From assembly GCA_949358305.1 (NCBI GenBank), contig CASHSZ010000028.1, forward strand, positions 29,001 to 93,000: DNA of 64,000 bases. Direction: 5' to 3'. Under the pieces are notes generated by a model, which worked only from the letters and a program-made list of their open reading frames with translations, ran no database searches and had not been told where the DNA came from. Shown here one piece after another: positions 49,001-62,890 of the stretch. Origin of the DNA: Strigamia acuminata. Lineage: Eukaryota; Arthropoda; Chilopoda; Geophilomorpha; Linotaeniidae. The stretch's first letter is position 1, and each line of letters opens with the position of its first letter. Made by a program: the position numbers and the translations under genes.

Positions 49001-52000
49001 CAAGACTAATGTCTCTGAATGTTTAGAAATAGTGTTTAAACCTTAGTAGAAGCCTTCAATGTAAGTTTTAGCAACACCCAAGCAATAAATTTTGAAAAAA
49101 AAATTTTGAGCTTATTTCACATCGCAGTTGACTTAGCACAAACACCACAAGACCAATGTCTCTGAATGTTCAGAAATAGTGTTTAAACCTTAGTAGAAGG
49201 CTCCAATGTAAGTTTTAGAAACATCCAACCGATGATTTGGGAGAATAGACTTTTGATCTCATCACAGTTGACTTAGCACAAACACCACAAGACCAATGTC
49301 TCTGAATGTTCAGAAATAGTGTTTAAACCTTAGTAGAAGGCTCCAATGTAAGTTTTAGAAACATCCAACCAATGATTTGGGAGAATAGACTTTTGATCTC
49401 ATCACAGTTGACTTAGCACAAACACCACAAGACCAATGTCTCTGAATGTTCAGAAATAGTGTTTAAACCTTAGTAGAAGGCTCCAATGTAAGTTGTAGAA
49501 ACATCCAACCGATGATTTGGGAGAATAGACTTTTGATCTCATCACAGTTGACTTAGCACAAACACCACAAGACCAATGTCTCTGAATGTTTAGAAATAGT
49601 GTTTAAACCTTAGTAGAAGCCTTCAATGTAAGTTTTAGCAACACCCAAGCAATAAATTTTGAAAAAAAAATTTTGAGCTTATTTCACATCGCAGTTGACT
49701 TAGCACAAACACCACAAGACCAATGTCTCTGAATGTTCAGAAATAGTGTTTAAACCTTAGTAGAAGGCTCCAATATAAGTTTTAGAAACATCCAACCGAT
49801 GATTTGGGAGAATAGACTTTTGATCTCATCACAGTTGACTTAGCACAAACACCACAAGACCAATGTCTCTGAATGTTCAGAAATAGTGTTTAAACCTTAG
49901 TAGAAGGCTCCAATGTAAGTTTTAGAAACATCCAACCAATGATTTGGGAGAATAGACTTTTGATCTCATCACAGTTGACTTAGCACAAACACCACAAGAC
50001 CAATGTCTCTGAATGTTCAGAAATAGTGTTTAAACCTTAGTAGAAGGCTCCAATGTAAGTTTTAGAAACATCCAACCGATGATTTGGGAGAATAGACTTT
50101 TGATCTCATCACAGTTGACTTAGCACAAACACCACAAGACCAATGTCTCTGAATGTTCAGAAATAGTGTTTAAACCTTAGTAGAAGGCTCCAATGTAAGT
50201 TTTAGAAACATCCAACCAATGATTTGGGAGAATAGACTTTTGATCTCATCACAGTTGACTTAGCACAAACACCACAAGACCAATGTCTCTGAATGTTCAG
50301 AAATAGTGTTTAAACCTTAGTAGAAGGCTCCAATGTAAGTTTTAGAAACATCCAACCGATGATTTGGGAGAATAGACTTTTGATCTCATCACAGTTGACT
50401 TAGCACAAACACCACAAGTCCAATGTCTCTGAATGTTCAGAAATAGTGTTTAAACCTTAGTAGAAGCCTTCAATATAAGTTTTAGCAACACCCAAGCAAT
50501 AAATTTTGAAAAAAAAATTTTGAGCTCATTTCACATCGCAGTTGACTTAGCACAAACACCACAAGACCAATGTCTCTGAATGTTCAGAAATAGTGTTTAA
50601 ACCTTAGTAGAAGCCTTCAATATAAGTTTTAGCAACACCCAAGCAATAAATTTTGAAAAAAAAATTTTGAGCTTATTTTACATTACAGTTGACTTAGCAC
50701 AAACACCACAAGACCAATGTCTCTGAATGTTCAGAAATAGTGTTTAAACCTTAGTAGAAGGCTCCAATGTAAGTTTTAGAAACATCCAACCGATGATTTG
50801 GGAGAATAGACTTTTGATCTCATCACAGTTGACTTAGCACAAACACCACAAGACCAATGTCTCTGAATGTTCAGAAATAGTGTTTAAACCCTAGTAGAAA
50901 GCTCCAATGTAAGTTTTAGAAACATCCAACCAATGATTTGGGAGAATAGACTTTTGATCTCATCACAGTTGACTTAGCACAAACACCACAAGACCAATGT
51001 CTCTGAATGTTCAGAAATAGTGTTTAAACCTTAGTAGAAGGCTCCAATGTAAGTTTTAGAAACATCCAACCAATGATTTGGGAGAATAGACTTTTGATCT
51101 CATCACAGTTGACTTAGCACAAACACCACAAGACCAATGTCTCTGAATGTTCAGAAATAGTGTTTAAACCTTAGTAGAAGGCTCCAATGTAAGTTTTAGA
51201 AACATCCAACCGATGATTTGGGAAAATAGACTTTTGATCTCATCACAGTTGACTTAGCACAAACACCAAAAGACCAATGTCTCTGAATGTTCAGAAATAG
51301 TGTTTAAACCTTAGTAGAAGGCTCCAATGTAAGTTTTAGAAACATCCAACCGATGATTTGGGAGAATAGACTTTTGATCTCATCACAGTTGACTTAGCAC
51401 AAACACCACAAGACCAATGTCTCTGAATGTTCAGAAATAGTATTTAAACCTTAGTAGAAGTCTTCAATGTAAGTTTTAGCAACATCCAAGCAATGATTTG
51501 GGAGAATAGACTTTTGATCTCATCACAGTTGACTTAGCACAAACACCACAAGTCCAATGTCTCTGAATGTTCAGAAATAGTGTTTAAACCTTAGTAGAAG
51601 GCTCCAATGTAAGTTTTAGAAACATCCAACCGATGATTTGGGAGAATAGACTTTTGATCTCATCACAGTTGACTTAGCACAAACACCACAAGACCAATGT
51701 CTCTGAATGTTCAGAAATAGTGTTTAAACCTTAGTAGAAGGCTCCAATGTAAGTTTTAGAAACATCCAACCGATGATTTGGTTGAATAGACTTTTGATCT
51801 CATCACAGTTGACTTAGCACAAACACCACAAGTCCAATGTCTCTGAATTTTCAGAAATAGTGTTTAAACCTTAGTAGAAGCCTTCAATATAAGTTTTAGC
51901 AACACCCAAGCAATAAATTTTGAAAAAAAAATTTTGAGCTTATTTTACATCACAGTTGACTTAGCACAAACACCACAAGACCAATGTCTCTGAATGTTCA

Positions 52001-55000
52001 GAAATAGTGTTTAAACCTTAGTAGAAGCCTTCAATATAAGTTTTAGCAACACCCAAGCAATAAATTTTGAAAAAAAAATTTTGAGCTCATTTCACATCGC
52101 AGTTGACTTAGCACAAACACCACAAGTCCAATGTCTCTGAATGTTCAGAAATAGTGTTTAAACCTTAGTAGAAGGCTCCAATGTAAGTTTTAGAAACATC
52201 CAACCGATGATTTGGGAGAATAGACTTTTGATCTCATCACAGTTGACTTAGCACAAACACCACAAGACTAATGTCTCTGAATGTTTAGAAATAGTGTTTA
52301 AACCTTAGTAGAAGCCTTCAATGTAAGTTTTAGCAACACCCAAGCAATAAATTTTGAAAAAAAAATTTTGAGCTTATTTCACATCGCAGTTGACTTAGCA
52401 CAAACACCACAAGACCAATGTCTCTGAATGTTCAGAAATAGTGTTTAAACCTTAGTAGAAGGCTCCAATGTAAGTTTTAGAAACATCCAACCGATGATTT
52501 GGAAGAATAGACTTTTGATCTCATCACAGTTGACTTAGCACAAACACCACAAGACCAATGTCTCTGAATGTTCAGAAATAGTGTTTAAACCTTAGTAGAA
52601 GGCTCCAATGTAAGTTTTAGAAACATCCAACCAATGATTTGGGAGAATAGACTTTTGATCTCATCACAGTTGACTTAGCACAAACACCACAAGACCAATG
52701 TCTCTGAATGTTCAGAAATAGTGTTTAAACCTTAGTAGAAGGCTCCAATGTAAGTTGTAGAAACATCCAACCGATGATTTGGGAGAATAGACTTTTGATC
52801 TCATCACAGTTGACTTAGCACAAACACCACAAGACCAATGTCTCTGAATGTTCAGAAATAGTATTTAAACCTTAGTAGAAGTCTTCAATGTAAGTTTTAG
52901 CAACATCCAAGCAATGATTTGGGAGAATAGACTTTTGATCTCATCACAGTTGACTTAGCACAAACACCATAAGTCCAATGTCTCTGAATGTTCAGAAATA
53001 GTGTTTAAACCTTAGTAGAAGGCTCCAATGTAAGTTTTAGAAACATCCAACCGATGATTTGGGAGAATAGACTTTTGATCTCATCACAGTTGACTTAGCA
53101 CAAACACCACAAGACCAATGTCTCTGAATGTTCAGAAATAGTGTTTAAACCTTAGTAGAAGGCTCCAATGTAAGTTTTAGAAACATCCAACCGATGATTT
53201 GGTTGAATAGACTTTTGATCTCATCACAGTTGACTTAGCACAAACACCACAAGTCCAATGTCTCTGAATTTTCAGAAATAGTGTTTAAACCTTAGTAGCA
53301 GCCTTCAATATAAGTTTTAGCAACACCCAAGCATTAAATTTTGAAAAAAAAATTTTGAGCTCATTTCACATCGCAGTTGACTTAGCACAAACACCACAAG
53401 ACCAATGTCTCTGAATGTTCAGAAATAGTGTTTAAACCTTAGTAGAAGCCTTCAATATAAGTTTTAGCAACACCCAAGCAATAAATTTTGAAAAAAAAAT
53501 TTTGAGCTCATTTCACATCGCAGTTGACTTAGCACAAACACCACAAGACCAATGTCTCTGAATGTTCAGAAATAGTGTTTAAACCTTAGTAGAAGCCTTC
53601 AATATAAGTTTTAGCAACACCCAAGCAATAAATTTTGAAAAAAAAATTTTGAGCTTATTTTACATCACAGTTGACTTAGCACAAACACCACAAGACCAAT
53701 GTCTCTGAATGTTCAGAAATAGTGTTTAAACCTTAGTAGAAGCCTTCAATATAAGTTTTAGCAACACCCAAGCAATAAATTTTGAAAAAAAAATTTTGAG
53801 CTCATTTCACATCGCAGTTGACTTAGCACAAACACCACAAGTCCAATGTCTCTGAATGTTCAGAAATAGTGTTTAAACCTTAGTAGAAGGCTCCAATGTA
53901 AGTTTTAGAAACATCCAACCGATGATTTGGGAGAATAGACTTTTGATCTCATCACAGTTGACTTAGCACAAACACCACAAGACTAATGTCTCTGAATGTT
54001 TAGAAATAGTGTTTAAACCTTAGTAGAAGCCTTCAATGTAAGTTTTAGCAACACCCAAGCAATAAATTTTGAAAAAAAAATTTTGAGCTTATTTCACATC
54101 GCAGTTGACTTAGCACAAACACCACAAGACCAATGTCTCTGAATGTTCAGAAATAGTGTTTAAACCTTAGTAGAAGGCTCCAATGTAAGTTTTAGAAACA
54201 TCCAACCGATGATTTGGGAGAATAGACTTTTGATCTCATCACAGTTGACTTAGCACAAACACCACAAGACCAATGTCTCTGAATGTTCAGAAATAGTGTT
54301 TAAACCTTAGTAGAAGGCTCCAATGTAAGTTTTAGAAACATCCAACCAATGATTTGGGAGAATAGACTTTTGATCTCATCACAGTTGACTTAGCACAAAC
54401 ACCACAAGACCAATGTCTCTGAATGTTCAGAAATAGTGTTTAAACCTTAGTAGAAGGCTCCAATGTAAGTTGTAGAAACATCCAACCGATGATTTGGGAG
54501 AATAGACTTTTGATCTCATCACAGTTGACTTAGCACAAACACCACAAGACCAATGTCTCTGAATGTTTAGAAATAGTGTTTAAACCTTAGTAGAAGCCTT
54601 CAATGTAAGTTTTAGCAACACCCAAGCAATAAATTTTGAAAAAAAAATTTTGAGCTCATTTCACATCGCAGTTGACTTAGCACAAACACCACAAGTCCAA
54701 TGTCTCTGAATGTTCAGAAATAGTGTTTAAACCTTAGTAGAAGGCTCCAATGTAAGTTTTAGAAACATCCAACCGATGATTTGGGAGAATAGACTTTTGA
54801 TCTCATCACAGTTGACTTAGCACAAACACCACAAGACTAATGTCTCTGAATGTTTAGAAATAGTGTTTAAACCTTAGTAGAAGCCTTCAATGTAAGTTTT
54901 AGCAACACCCAAGCAATAAATTTTGAAAAAAAAATTTTGAGCTTATTTCACATCGCAGTTGACTTAGCACAAACACCACAAGACCAATGTCTCTGAATGT

Positions 55001-58000
55001 TCAGAAATAGTGTTTAAACCTTAGTAGAAGGCTCCAATGTAAGTTTTAGAAACATCCAACCGATGATTTGGGAGAATAGACTTTTGATCTCATCACAGTT
55101 GACTTAGCACAAACACCACAAGACCAATGTCTCTGAATGTTCAGAAATAGTGTTTAAACCTTAGTAGAAGGCTCCAATGTAAGTTTTAGAAACATCCAAC
55201 CAATGATTTGGGAGAATAGACTTTTGATCTCATCACAGTTGACTTAGCACAAACACCACAAGACCAATGTCTCTGAATGTTCAGAAATAGTGTTTAAACC
55301 TTAGTAGAAGGCTCCAATGTAAGTTGTAGAAACATCCAACCGATGATTTGGGAGAATAGACTTTTGATCTCATCACAGTTGACTTAGCACAAACACCACA
55401 AGACCAATGTCTCTGAATGTTTAGAAATAGTGTTTAAACCTTAGTAGAAGCCTTCAATGTAAGTTTTAGCAACACCCAAGCAATAAATTTTGAAAAAAAA
55501 ATTTTGAGCTTATTTCACATCGCAGTTGACTTAGCACAAACACCACAAGACCAATGTCTCTGAATGTTCAGAAATAGTGTTTAAACCTTAGTAGAAGGCT
55601 CCAATATAAGTTTTAGAAACATCCAACCGATGATTTGGGAGAATAGACTTTTGATCTCATCACAGTTGACTTAGCACAAACACCACAAGACCAATGTCTC
55701 TGAATGTTCAGAAATAGTGTTTAAACCTTAGTAGAAGGCTCCAATGTAAGTTTTAGAAACATCCAACCAATGATTTGGGAGAATAGACTTTTGATCTCAT
55801 CACAGTTGACTTAGCACAAACACCACAAGACCAATGTCTCTGAATGTTCAGAAATAGTGTTTAAACCTTAGTAGAAGGCTCCAATGTAAGTTTTAGAAAC
55901 ATCCAACCGATGATTTGGGAGAATAGACTTTTGATCTCATCACAGTTGACTTAGCACAAACACCACAAGACCAATGTCTCTGAATGTTCAGAAATAGTGT
56001 TTAAACCTTAGTAGAAGGCTCCAATGTAAGTTTTAGAAACATCCAACCAATGATTTGGGAGAATAGACTTTTGATCTCATCACAGTTGACTTAGCACAAA
56101 CACCACAAGACCAATGTCTCTGAATGTTCAGAAATAGTGTTTAAACCTTAGTAGAAGGCTCCAATGTAAGTTTTAGAAACATCCAACCGATGATTTGGGA
56201 GAATAGACTTTTGATCTCATCACAGTTGACTTAGCACAAACACCACAAGTCCAATGTCTCTGAATGTTCAGAAATAGTGTTTAAACCTTAGTAGAAGCCT
56301 TCAATATAAGTTTTAGCAACACCCAAGCAATAAATTTTGAAAAAAAAATTTTGAGCTCATTTCACATCGCAGTTGACTTAGCACAAACACCACAAGACCA
56401 ATGTCTCTGAATGTTCAGAAATAGTGTTTAAACCTTAGTAGAAGCCTTCAATATAAGTTTTAGCAACACCCAAGCAATAAATTTTGAAAAAAAAATTTTG
56501 AGCTTATTTTACATTACAGTTGACTTAGCACAAACACCACAAGACCAATGTCTCTGAATGTTCAGAAATAGTGTTTAAACCTTAGTAGAAGGCTCCAATG
56601 TAAGTTTTAGAAACATCCAACCGATGATTTGGGAGAATAGACTTTTGATCTCATCACAGTTGACTTAGCACAAACACCACAAGACCAATGTCTCTGAATG
56701 TTCAGAAATAGTGTTTAAACCCTAGTAGAAAGCTCCAATGTAAGTTTTAGAAACATCCAACCAATGATTTGGGAGAATAGACTTTTGATCTCATCACAGT
56801 TGACTTAGCACAAACACCACAAGACCAATGTCTCTGAATGTTCAGAAATAGTGTTTAAACCTTAGTAGAAGGCTCCAATGTAAGTTTTAGAAACATCCAA
56901 CCAATGATTTGGGAGAATAGACTTTTGATCTCATCACAGTTGACTTAGCACAAACACCACAAGACCAATGTCTCTGAATGTTCAGAAATAGTGTTTAAAC
57001 CTTAGTAGAAGGCTCCAATGTAAGTTTTAGAAACATCCAACCGATGATTTGGGAAAATAGACTTTTGATCTCATCACAGTTGACTTAGCACAAACACCAA
57101 AAGACCAATGTCTCTGAATGTTCAGAAATAGTGTTTAAACCTTAGTAGAAGGCTCCAATGTAAGTTTTAGAAACATCCAACCGATGATTTGGGAGAATAG
57201 ACTTTTGATCTCATCACAGTTGACTTAGCACAAACACCACAAGACCAATGTCTCTGAATGTTCAGAAATAGTATTTAAACCTTAGTAGAAGTCTTCAATG
57301 TAAGTTTTAGCAACATCCAAGCAATGATTTGGGAGAATAGACTTTTGATCTCATCACAGTTGACTTAGCACAAACACCACAAGTCCAATGTCTCTGAATG
57401 TTCAGAAATAGTGTTTAAACCTTAGTAGAAGGCTCCAATGTAAGTTTTAGAAACATCCAACCGATGATTTGGGAGAATAGACTTTTGATCTCATCACAGT
57501 TGACTTAGCACAAACACCACAAGACCAATGTCTCTGAATGTTCAGAAATAGTGTTTAAACCTTAGTAGAAGGCTCCAATGTAAGTTTTAGAAACATCCAA
57601 CCGATGATTTGGTTGAATAGACTTTTGATCTCATCACAGTTGACTTAGCACAAACACCACAAGTCCAATGTCTCTGAATTTTCAGAAATAGTGTTTAAAC
57701 CTTAGTAGAAGCCTTCAATATAAGTTTTAGCAACACCCAAGCAATAAATTTTGAAAAAAAAATTTTGAGCTTATTTTACATCACAGTTGACTTAGCACAA
57801 ACACCACAAGACCAATGTCTCTGAATGTTCAGAAATAGTGTTTAAACCTTAGTAGAAGCCTTCAATATAAGTTTTAGCAACACCCAAGCAATAAATTTTG
57901 AAAAAAAAATTTTGAGCTCATTTCACATCGCAGTTGACTTAGCACAAACACCACAAGTCCAATGTCTCTGAATGTTCAGAAATAGTGTTTAAACCTTAGT

Positions 58001-58680
58001 AGAAGGCTCCAATGTAAGTTTTAGAAACATCCAACCGATGATTTGGGAGAATAGACTTTTGATCTCATCACAGTTGACTTAGCACAAACACCACAAGACT
58101 AATGTCTCTGAATGTTTAGAAATAGTGTTTAAACCTTAGTAGAAGCCTTCAATGTAAGTTTTAGCAACACCCAAGCAATAAATTTTGAAAAAAAAATTTT
58201 GAGCTTATTTCACATCGCAGTTGACTTAGCACAAACACCACAAGACCAATGTCTCTGAATGTTCAGAAATAGTGTTTAAACCTTAGTAGAAGGCTCCAAT
58301 GTAAGTTTTAGAAACATCCAACCGATGATTTGGAAGAATAGACTTTTGATCTCATCACAGTTGACTTAGCACAAACACCACAAGACCAATGTCTCTGAAT
58401 GTTCAGAAATAGTGTTTAAACCTTAGTAGAAGGCTCCAATGTAAGTTTTAGAAACATCCAACCAATGATTTGGGAGAATAGACTTTTGATCTCATCACAG
58501 TTGACTTAGCACAAACACCACAAGACCAATGTCTCTGAATGTTCAGAAATAGTGTTTAAACCTTAGTAGAAGGCTCCAATGTAAGTTGTAGAAACATCCA
58601 ACCGATGATTTGGGAGAATAGACTTTTGATCTCATCACAGTTGACTTAGCACAAACACCACAAGACCAATGTCTCTGAAT
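46030..58680. repeat. 5831-bp higher-order repeat, about 2.2 copies
   Basis: Rare variants recur at exactly 5831 bp: GTTGTAG at 46923/52754/58585, CATTAAATTT at 47501/53332, CATTACAG at 50681/56512, CCCTAGTAG at 50889/56720 and TTTTGAGCTTATTTTAC at 46101/51932. Counting B monomers between 46923 and 52754 gives 13; 28 A (3920 bp) plus 13 B (1911 bp) equals 5831, so the unit is a 41-mer without net indels. The third copy departs near 58680, where several monomers are missing. The copies look nearly identical, but edges are approximate. Confidence 0.88.
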
Positions 58681-61600
58681 GTTCAGAAATAGTGTTTAAA
58701 CCTTAGTAGAAGGCTCCAATGTAAGTTTTAGAAACATCCAACCAATGATTTGGGAGAATAGACTTTTGATCTCATCACAGTTGACTTAGCACAAACACCA
58801 CAAGACCAATGTCTCTGAATGTTCAGAAATAGTGTTTAAACCTTAGTAGAAGGCTCCAATGTAAGTTTTAGAAACATCCAACCGATGATTTGGGAGAATA
58901 GACTTTTGATCTCATCACAGTTGACTTAGCACAAACACCACAAGTCCAATGTCTCTGAATGTTCAGAAATAGTGTTTAAACCTTAGTAGAAGCCTTCAAT
59001 ATAAGTTTTAGCAACACCCAAGCAATAAATTTTGAAAAAAAAATTTTGAGCTCATTTCACATCGCAGTTGACTTAGCACAAACACCACAAGACCAATGTC
59101 TCTGAATGTTCAGAAATAGTGTTTAAACCTTAGTAGAAGCCTTCAATATAAGTTTTAGCAACACCCAAGCAATAAATTTTGAAAAAAAAATTTTGAGCTT
59201 ATTTTACATCACAGTTGACTTAGCACAAACACCACAAGACCAATGTCTCTGAATGTTCAGAAATAGTGTTTAAACCTTAGTAGAAGGCTCCAATGTAAGT
59301 TTTAGAAACATCCAACCGATGATTTGGGAGAATAGACTTTTGATCTCATCACAGTTGACTTAGCACAAACACCACAAGACCAATGTCTCTGAATGTTCAG
59401 AAATAGTGTTTAAACCCTAGTAGAAAGCTCCAATGTAAGTTTTAGAAACATCCAACCAATGATTTGGGAGAATAGACTTTTGATCTCATCACAGTTGACT
59501 TAGCACAAACACCACAAGACCAATGTCTCTGAATGTTCAGAAATAGTGTTTAAACCTTAGTAGAAGCCTTCAATATAAGTTTTAGCAACACCCAAGCAAT
59601 AAATTTTGAAAAAAAAATTTTGAGCTCATTTCACATCGCAGTTGACTTAGCACAAACACCACAAGTCCAATGTCTCTGAATGTTCAGAAATAGTGTTTAA
59701 ACCTTAGTAGAAGGCTCCAATGTAAGTTTTAGAAACATCCAACCGATGATTTGGGAGAATAGACTTTTGATCTCATCACAGTTGACTTAGCACAAACACC
59801 ACAAGACTAATGTCTCTGAATGTTTAGAAATAGTGTTTAAACCTTAGTAGAAGCCTTCAATGTAAGTTTTAGCAACACCCAAGCAATAAATTTTGAAAAA
59901 AAAATTTTGAGCTTATTTCACATCGCAGTTGACTTAGCACAAACACCACAAGACCAATGTCTCTGAATGTTCAGAAATAGTGTTTAAACCTTAGTAGAAG
60001 GCTCCAATGTAAGTTTTAGAAACATCCAACCGATGATTTGGAAGAATAGACTTTTGATCTCATCACAGTTGACTTAGCACAAACACCACAAGACCAATGT
60101 CTCTGAATGTTCAGAAATAGTGTTTAAACCTTAGTAGAAGGCTCCAATGTAAGTTTTAGAAACATCCAACCAATGATTTGGGAGAATAGACTTTTGATCT
60201 CATCACAGTTGACTTAGCACAAACACCACAAGACCAATGTCTCTGAATGTTCAGAAATAGTGTTTAAACCTTAGTAGAAGGCTCCAATGTAAGTTGTAGA
60301 AACATCCAACCGATGATTTGGGAGAATAGACTTTTGATCTCATCACAGTTGACTTAGCACAAACACCACAAGACCAATGTCTCTGAATGTTCAGAAATAG
60401 TGTTTAAACCTTAGTAGAAGGCTCCAATGTAAGTTTTAGAAACATCCAACCAATGATTTGGGAGAATAGACTTTTGATCTCATCACAGTTGACTTAGCAC
60501 AAACACCACAAGACCAATGTCTCTGAATGTTCAGAAATAGTGTTTAAACCTTAGTAGAAGGCTCCAATGTAAGTTTTAGAAACATCCAACCGATGATTTG
60601 GGAGAATAGACTTTTGATCTCATCACAGTTGACTTAGCACAAACACCACAAGTCCAATGTCTCTGAATGTTCAGAAATAGTGTTTAAACCTTAGTAGAAG
60701 CCTTCAATATAAGTTTTAGCAACACCCAAGCAATAAATTTTGAAAAAAAAATTTTGAGCTCATTTCACATCGCAGTTGACTTAGCACAAACACCACAAGA
60801 CCAATGTCTCTGAATGTTCAGAAATAGTGTTTAAACCTTAGTAGAAGCCTTCAATATAAGTTTTAGCAACACCCAAGCAATAAATTTTGAAAAAAAAATT
60901 TTGAGCTTATTTTACATCACAGTTGACTTAGCACAAACACCACAAGACCAATGTCTCTGAATGTTCAGAAATAGTGTTTAAACCTTAGTAGAAGGCTCCA
61001 ATGTAAGTTTTAGAAACATCCAACCGATGATTTGGGAAAATAGACTTTTGATCTCATCACAGTTGACTTAGCACAAACACCAAAAGACCAATGTCTCTGA
61101 ATGTTCAGAAATAGTGTTTAAACCTTAGTAGAAGGCTCCAATGTAAGTTTTAGAAACATCCAACCGATGATTTGGGAGAATAGACTTTTGATCTCATCAC
61201 AGTTGACTTAGCACAAACACCACAAGACCAATGTCTCTGAATGTTCAGAAATAGTATTTAAACCTTAGTAGAAGTCTTCAATGTAAGTTTTAGCAACATC
61301 CAAGCAATGATTTGGGAGAATAGACTTTTGATCTCATCACAGTTGACTTAGCACAAACACCACAAGTCCAATGTCTCTGAATGTTCAGAAATAGTGTTTA
61401 AACCTTAGTAGAAGGCTCCAATGTAAGTTTTAGAAACATCCAACCGATGATTTGGGAGAATAGACTTTTGATCTCATCACAGTTGACTTAGCACAAACAC
61501 CACAAGTCCAATGTCTCTGAATTTTCAGAAATAGTGTTTAAACCTTAGTAGCAGCCTTCAATATAAGTTTTAGCAACACCCAAGCATTAAATTTTGAAAA

Positions 61601-62810
61601 AAAAATTTTGAGCTCATTTCACATCGCAGTTGACTTAGCACAAACACCACAAGACCAATGTCTCTGAATGTTCAGAAATAGTGTTTAAACCTTAGTAGAA
61701 GCCTTCAATATAAGTTTTAGCAACACCCAAGCAATAAATTTTGAAAAAAAAATTTTGAGCTCATTTCACATCGCAGTTGACTTAGCACAAACACCACAAG
61801 ACCAATGTCTCTGAATGTTCAGAAATAGTGTTTAAACCTTAGTAGAAGGCTCCAATGTAAGTTTTAGAAACATCCAACCGATGATTTGGGAAAATAGACT
61901 TTTGATCTCATCACAGTTGACTTAGCACAAACACCAAAAGACCAATGTCTCTGAATGTTCAGAAATAGTGTTTAAACCTTAGTAGAAGGCTCCAATGTAA
62001 GTTGTAGAAACATCCAACCGATGATTTGGGAGAATAGACTTTTGATCTCATCACAGTTGACTTAGCACAAACACCACAAGACCAATGTCTCTGAATGTTC
62101 AGAAATAGTGTTTAAACCTTAGTAGAAGGCTCCAATGTAAGTTTTAGAAACATCCAACCAATGATTTGGGAGAATAGACTTTTGATCTCATCACAGTTGA
62201 CTTAGCACAAACACCACAAGACCAATGTCTCTGAATGTTCAGAAATAGTGTTTAAACCTTAGTAGAAGGCTCCAATGTAAGTTTTAGAAACATCCAACCG
62301 ATGATTTGGGAGAATAGACTTTTGATCTCATCACAGTTGACTTAGCACAAACACCACAAGTCCAATGTCTCTGAATGTTCAGAAATAGTGTTTAAACCTT
62401 AGTAGAAGCCTTCAATATAAGTTTTAGCAACACCCAAGCAATAAATTTTGAAAAAAAAATTTTGAGCTCATTTCACATCGCAGTTGACTTAGCACAAACA
62501 CCACAAGACCAATGTCTCTGAATGTTCAGAAATAGTGTTTAAACCTTAGTAGAAGCCTTCAATATAAGTTTTAGCAACACCCAAGCAATAAATTTTGAAA
62601 AAAAAATTTTGAGCTTATTTTACATCACAGTTGACTTAGCACAAACACCACAAGACCAATGTCTCTGAATGTTCAGAAATAGTGTTTAAACCTTAGTAGA
62701 AGGCTCCAATGTAAGTTTTAGAAACATCCAACCGATGATTTGGGAGAATAGACTTTTGATCTCATCACAGTTGACTTAGCACAAACACCACAAGACCAAT
62801 GTCTCTGAAT

Positions 62811-62890
62811 GTTCAGAAATAGTGTTTAAACCCTAGTAGAAAGCTCCAATGTTCAGAAATAGTGTTTAAACCCTAGTAGAAAGCTCCAAT
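62811..62890. repeat. 40-bp tandem duplication inside one monomer
   Basis: The 40-bp stretch from GTTCAGAAAT to AAGCTCCAAT is present twice in a row (62811-62850 and 62851-62890). The junction falls at the shared word CAAT/GAAT-GT, consistent with slippage or unequal exchange at microhomology between CTCCAATGT and CTGAATGTT. Confidence 0.9.
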
